Positions 60,618 through 64,000 of a DNA stretch of 64,000 nt are shown piece by piece; the stretch's first letter is position 1; every line of letters begins with the position of its first letter. The position numbers and the translations under genes were made by a program. Source of the stretch: Nocardia niwae NBRC 108934 = DSM 45340 (GTDB taxonomy: Bacteria; Actinomycetota; Actinomycetes; Mycobacteriales; Mycobacteriaceae); NCBI RefSeq assembly GCF_001613465.1, contig NZ_BDCK01000041.1:80465-144464 (forward strand). The letters are read 5' to 3'. The notes beneath the pieces are model-generated. The model saw only the letters and a list, made by a program, of their open reading frames with translations, was not told the DNA's origin and did no database searches.

Positions 60618-61601
60618 ATGCTCGATAAGGCTCGACGAGACGGGCTCGACCGAGTGCGCGGAGTGGCCGGCATCGGCGTAATTCCGCGCGATTGGCGCAC
60701 GCGCACGCCGCGACGTTCCGGAAAGCGGCTGCTCAGAGGCGGCAAGCTTGATCCGCGCGCCCTGTGGGCACGGCGCGGGGACGTGCGGGCCCGGTGGGAG
60801 CGCAGACCGGATCCCCGCGACCTGTGGCGGCGTAAACCCACCGGCGAGCAGGTGCTCGCGCTGGCACGCAAGCACAAGGTCCTGCTGGCCGGACTCGCCG
60901 CGGCCGCGGTGTTCGCCGCGGGCGACACATCGTTCGCCGGAACGGTCACCGATCGCACTCCCGCGCCGGATCGCGCGCAACTCGTCGCCGTCGCATACCC
61001 CCCACAGATGCAGAACACCCCGCCCTCGGTGAGGAGGTTGCTGAACGCCATCGCCAACGGTGAGCGGCTGCGGGAGCAGGCGGTGGTCGCGGCCGCCGCG
61101 CGCGCGACGCTCGAACGCGCGAAGGCCGAGGCGGCCGCCGCCGTCGCCGGTGAGCGTCAACCGTGGATGACCGGCACCGCGCCGGTGCAGCCCGGGGCGC
61201 TCCCGCCGGGCGGCAGGGGCTTCGTACTACCCACGCGCGGCATGTTCACCTCGGGCTTCGGGTCCCGCTGGGGCACCTTCCACAACGGCATTGATATCGC
61301 GGGCCCGATCGGCACCCCGATCTACGCGGTCGCCGACGGCACGGTCATCGACGCGGGCCCGGCACAGGGCTTCGGCCTCTGGGTCCGCATCCGCCACGAC
61401 GACGGCAGCATCACCGTCTACGGGCACATGTACGACTTCTTCGTCTCGGTCGGCGAGCGGGTGCCCGCGGGGATGCAGATCGCCCGCATGGGCAACCGCG
61501 GCGACTCCACCGGCCCGCATCTGCACTTCGAGGTGATCGTCGGCGGACAGCACGTGGACCCGCAGCAGTGGCTGGCGATGCGCGGCCTCACGTTCGGCTG
61601 A
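60618..61601 (+). CDS. M23 family metallopeptidase (LytM-like)
   Basis: 327 residues from ATG 60618, chosen because -10 TATGGT (60605-60610) places the transcript start there; ATG 60606 overlaps that -10. A long Arg-rich cytoplasmic segment (1-80) precedes one membrane helix (about 82-100), then an Ala-rich helical region and a LytM domain (about 205-320). Zinc ligands: His222 and Asp226 (FHNGIDIA) and His303 in GPHLHFEV, with His301 catalytic. It is likely a type II membrane endopeptidase acting on peptidoglycan. Confidence 0.9.
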   Translation: MLDKARRDGLDRVRGVAGIGVIPRDWRTRTPRRSGKRLLRGGKLDPRALWARRGDVRARWERRPDPRDLWRRKPTGEQVLALARKHKVLLAGLAAAAVFAAGDTSFAGTVTDRTPAPDRAQLVAVAYPPQMQNTPPSVRRLLNAIANGERLREQAVVAAAARATLERAKAEAAAAVAGERQPWMTGTAPVQPGALPPGGRGFVLPTRGMFTSGFGSRWGTFHNGIDIAGPIGTPIYAVADGTVIDAGPAQGFGLWVRIRHDDGSITVYGHMYDFFVSVGERVPAGMQIARMGNRGDSTGPHLHFEVIVGGQHVDPQQWLAMRGLTFG

Positions 61602-61646
61602 GCGTGCGGTGCGACTACCAGCGCCCGCACCGACCGAGCCGCGGAC

Positions 61647-62918
61647 TCAGACCTCGATGCGGTTCTCGACGGCGGCCAGGCCGATGTCCGTGCGGTAGTG
61701 GCTGCCCGGCAGTTTGATCGCGGCGATGCGGTCGTAGGCGCTGGCGCGGGCCTCGGTGAGGTTAGCGCCGACGCCGACCACGTTCAGCACCCGTCCGCCC
61801 GCGGAGATCAGGGCGCCGTCCTCGCGCTGTGTGGTGCCGGCGTGCAGCACCGTCGCGTTCCCGTCGGACGCGCCCTCACCCGCCCCCGAGATCGCGTCGC
61901 CGAGGCGCGGACGGCCCGGGTAGTTCTCGGCGGCGAGCACCACGGTGACCGCGGCGCCGTCGCGCCAGCGCGGCGGCTCGACCTGCGCCAGCGTCCCGGT
62001 GGCGGTGGCGTAGAGCAGCTCGCCGAGCGGGCTGTCCAGCAACGCCAGCACCGCCTGTGTTTCGGGATCGCCGAATCGGCAGTTGAATTCGACCACGGCG
62101 GGCCCGGCCGAGCCGATGGCCAGCCCGGCGTAGAGCAGGCCGGAGAAACCACTGCCGCGCCGCACCAGCTCGGCGGCGACGGGCCGCACCACGTCCTCGA
62201 CGATCGCGGTGACGGTCTCTTCGGGCAGCCAGGGCAGCGGCGTGTACGCGCCCATGCCGCCGGTATTGGGCCCGGTGTCGCCGTCACCGACCCGCTTGTG
62301 ATCCTGCGCGGGCAGCAGCGGAACCACCGTCTCGCCGTCGACCAGGCAGAACAGCGATACTTCCGGGCCGTCCAGGAACGATTCCAGCAGCACCGGGTGG
62401 CCCTGCTCGAGCAGTTCGGCCCCGTGCTCGCGCGCGGCGGAACGGTCGGCGGTCACCACCACACCCTTGCCCGCGGCGAGGCCGTCGTCCTTCACCACCC
62501 ACGTGGGGCCGAAACGGTCGAGCGCGTCGTCCAGCTCGGCCGGGTTGTCCACCACCTCGCTGTGCGCGGTGCGCACGCCCGCCGCGGACATCACGTCCTT
62601 GGCGAACGCCTTGGAACCCTCGATCCGGGCGGCCGCAGCCGACGGGCCGAAGCACGGGATGCCTGCCACGCGCAGCGCGTCGGCGACGCCGAGCACCAGC
62701 GGAACCTCGGGGCCGATCACCACCAGGTCGGCGTCCACCTCGGTGGCCAGGGCGACCACGTCCTCGGCGGCGCACGGGTCGACCGGGCGGACCTGCGCGT
62801 GCTGGGCGATGCCGGCGTTGCCGGGGGCGGCGAAGAGCGCGGTCACCGCGGGGTCCCGGCGCAGCGCCAGGACGAGGGCATGTTCACGGGCTCCGGAACC
62901 GATGACGAGTACACGCAC
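61647..62918 (-). CDS. purD: phosphoribosylamine-glycine ligase
   Basis: 423 residues from GTG 62918 (VRVLVIGSGAREHAL), 7 nt after -10 TAGGCT (62931 to 62926). PurD makes GAR from phosphoribosylamine, glycine and ATP (second step). ATP-grasp features: VVKDDGLAAGKGVVV, LLPAQDHKRVGDGDTGPNTGGMGAY split over the binding loop, and VEFNCRFGDPE. The frame is open for 61 codons further upstream, but the promoter geometry and family N-terminus exclude that extension. Confidence 0.96.
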   Translation of the reverse strand: MRVLVIGSGAREHALVLALRRDPAVTALFAAPGNAGIAQHAQVRPVDPCAAEDVVALATEVDADLVVIGPEVPLVLGVADALRVAGIPCFGPSAAAARIEGSKAFAKDVMSAAGVRTAHSEVVDNPAELDDALDRFGPTWVVKDDGLAAGKGVVVTADRSAAREHGAELLEQGHPVLLESFLDGPEVSLFCLVDGETVVPLLPAQDHKRVGDGDTGPNTGGMGAYTPLPWLPEETVTAIVEDVVRPVAAELVRRGSGFSGLLYAGLAIGSAGPAVVEFNCRFGDPETQAVLALLDSPLGELLYATATGTLAQVEPPRWRDGAAVTVVLAAENYPGRPRLGDAISGAGEGASDGNATVLHAGTTQREDGALISAGGRVLNVVGVGANLTEARASAYDRIAAIKLPGSHYRTDIGLAAVENRIEV

Positions 62919-63100
62919 GGCAGACAGCCTAAACGAGCCGTTCGGCGGGATCGCCGCTGCCGGTGCGCGCGAAGGGGATGATGAATGGGGACAACGGATG
63001 TGGGCGGCGCATCGCCCACATCCACCACTGTGTCCCTTTCCGGCCTGAGCGGGGGGCCTGACCACTCGTGCCGCCGGAGCACCCGAAGGAAGTGCTGACA

Positions 63101-63478
63101 ATGGGTCTGATCGACGGACTGATGGGCAACGCCGGCCGGATCGATCCGGGGCAGGCGCAACAGGAATACGCCAAGCTCCTCGGCAACGGCGAACAGGTCT
63201 ACGCCGCGTACCTGCTGGTCCGCGACGCGATGCTGTTCACAAATCGCCGCCTGGTCCTGATCGACAAGCAGGGTGTCACCGGCCGCAAGGTGAGCTACCA
63301 CAGCGTTCCCTATCGCGCGATCACCCATTTCTCGGTGGAGACCGCGGGCACTTTCGATCTGGACGCCGAGTTGGCCATCTGGATCGCGGGCGCCGCGGAA
63401 CCACTGCTGAAGCGGTTCAACCGGCAGGTGGACATCTACGAGGTGCAAGGCATCCTGTCGCACTTCGTCGCGGTATAG
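63101..63478 (+). CDS. bacterial PH domain protein (bPH_1)
   Basis: 125 residues from ATG 63101 with GAAGGAAG upstream. The chain fits a bacterial pleckstrin-homology domain: AYLLVRDAMLFTNRRLVLIDKQGVTGRKVSY, split over strands, and a final helix (AEPLLKRFNRQVDIYEVQGILSHFV). Such proteins form rings and are often stress-linked; the role is unknown. It is divergent from purD. Confidence 0.87.
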   Translation: MGLIDGLMGNAGRIDPGQAQQEYAKLLGNGEQVYAAYLLVRDAMLFTNRRLVLIDKQGVTGRKVSYHSVPYRAITHFSVETAGTFDLDAELAIWIAGAAEPLLKRFNRQVDIYEVQGILSHFVAV

Positions 63479-63528
63479 CGCGCGCCGGTCCGGCGCCTCG
63501 GCGCACGGACCGGTCTACGCTGCGGGAC

Positions 63529-63954
63529 ATGGCTTCTGTCTTCAGCGCGATCATCGCCGGTCAGCTCCCGGGCCGTTTCGTCTGGGAGGACGACGAGTTC
63601 GTCGGTTTCCTCACCATCGCCCCGGTCACCCCTGGTCACACGCTCGTGGTGCCCCGCAAGGAGATCGACCAGTGGCAGGACATCGACGCCGGCACCTTCG
63701 CCAGGCTGACCGCCGTCGCACAGCAGATCGGCCAGGCCGTGCGCGCGGCATGGGACGCGCCGCGCGCCGGTCTGCTGATCGCGGGTTTGGAAGTGCCGCA
63801 TCTGCACGTGCACGTGTTCCCGGCCTTCTCGCTGGGTGACTTCGACATCTCCGGCGCCGACCCGAATCCGAGCCCGGAATCGCTGGACGAGGCCCAGACC
63901 AAGATCAAGCAGGCGCTGCGCGACCTCGGCTACGGCGCCAACGTCCCCGGCTGA
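63529..63954 (+). CDS. HIT family protein (second copy)
   Basis: 141 residues; ATG 63529 lies 7 nt after -10 TACGCT (63516-63521), leaderless. Histidine-triad motif HLHVHVFPAF near residue 94. It shares the GRFVWEDDEFVGFLTIAPVTPGH-type N-terminus with the HIT protein at 56410 (VYEDDDVLAFMDIRPMTPGH there), so the two are paralogues of the same superfamily but of different subgroups. Confidence 0.92.
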   Translation: MASVFSAIIAGQLPGRFVWEDDEFVGFLTIAPVTPGHTLVVPRKEIDQWQDIDAGTFARLTAVAQQIGQAVRAAWDAPRAGLLIAGLEVPHLHVHVFPAFSLGDFDISGADPNPSPESLDEAQTKIKQALRDLGYGANVPG

Positions 63955-63955
63955 C

Positions 63956-63989
63956 CCGCCTCTCCGGGTATTCAGGCCGTACGAGTGGG
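63956..63989 (-). repeat. dispersed intergenic repeat, copy 3
   Basis: Reverse-complement copy of the element at 14550-14583 and 21742-21776, sharing CCGCCTCTCCG and TCAGGCCGTAC. It begins 2 nt after the HIT gene stop. Confidence 0.7.
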
Positions 63990-64000
63990 TGCGGCCTAGG

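Noticed and set aside
1..64000. tRNA, rRNA, CRISPR arrays, prophage or integrative element
   Set aside because: No cloverleaf ending, no regularly spaced identical repeats, no integrase or phage structural gene were seen. Only the IS630 fragment is of mobile origin.

Overview
The window reads as chromosomal core DNA of a high-GC, mycolic-acid actinobacterium, most likely a Nocardia (genus is inference). Evidence: very high GC with GC-rich third codon positions; mycothiol synthase (mshD); the lipomannan-elongation factor lmeA; type VII secretion substrate-like proteins; many TANNNT -10 boxes placed 6-8 nt before an ATG/GTG (leaderless mRNAs); and strong gene-order agreement with the Mycobacterium tuberculosis stretch from purD to phoY2 (remembered as about Rv0772 to Rv0821c).

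Layout. 0.1-4.1 kb: a small secreted protein, phoU, a type VII secretion-type pair (EspC-like plus a 507-aa WXG/PPE-like protein), a second small secreted protein and an IS630 transposase remnant. 4.1-10.1 kb: pstSCAB (minus strand, with a PHO box before pstS), mshD and the nitrogen regulator glnR. 10.3-14.5 kb: lmeA, a thioredoxin, then a sulfur operon (DUF4395, thiosulfate sulfurtransferase, SseC) behind a leaderless poly-cysteine leader peptide, then a 31-aa membrane peptide and a nitrobindin-like protein. 14.5-21.4 kb: the cytochrome bd operon cydABDC. 21.8-26.2 kb: pabC, ygfZ, a MOSC protein, an asparaginase and DUF3073. 26.3-35 kb: purM and purF, with a complete dipeptide-type ABC transporter operon lying between them. 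35-45 kb: membrane and hydrolase genes, purL, a GT87 mannosyltransferase and an M18 aminopeptidase. 45-52 kb: a MarR/AmiC-like sensor pair, purQS, an MBL-fold protein, an M20 peptidase, glutamate decarboxylase and a DUF2334 protein. 52-64 kb: oligopeptidase B, a MerR/ene-reductase pair with a textbook MerR promoter, two HIT proteins, purB, a TetR regulator, an aminotransferase, an M23 peptidase, purD and a PH-domain protein.

How the genes fit together. Seven purine genes (purM, F, L, Q, S, B, D) supply most of the IMP pathway; the small PurL, PurQ and PurS form one FGAM synthase. pst plus phoU handles phosphate uptake and its sensing. cysteine-linked genes (mshD, sulfurtransferase, SseC, poly-Cys leader) and glnR tie the region to sulfur and nitrogen status. 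cydABDC gives a low-oxygen terminal oxidase.

Most of the window is conserved housekeeping sequence. The most interesting points are regulatory or small: the poly-Cys attenuator, a 12-codon ORF with a perfect Shine-Dalgarno followed by a large hairpin after cydC, a dispersed 34-35-bp intergenic repeat, the MerR operator, the AmiC-type sensor without an amidase, and the peptide transporter between purM and purF. I found no tRNA, rRNA, CRISPR array, prophage or intact insertion sequence.
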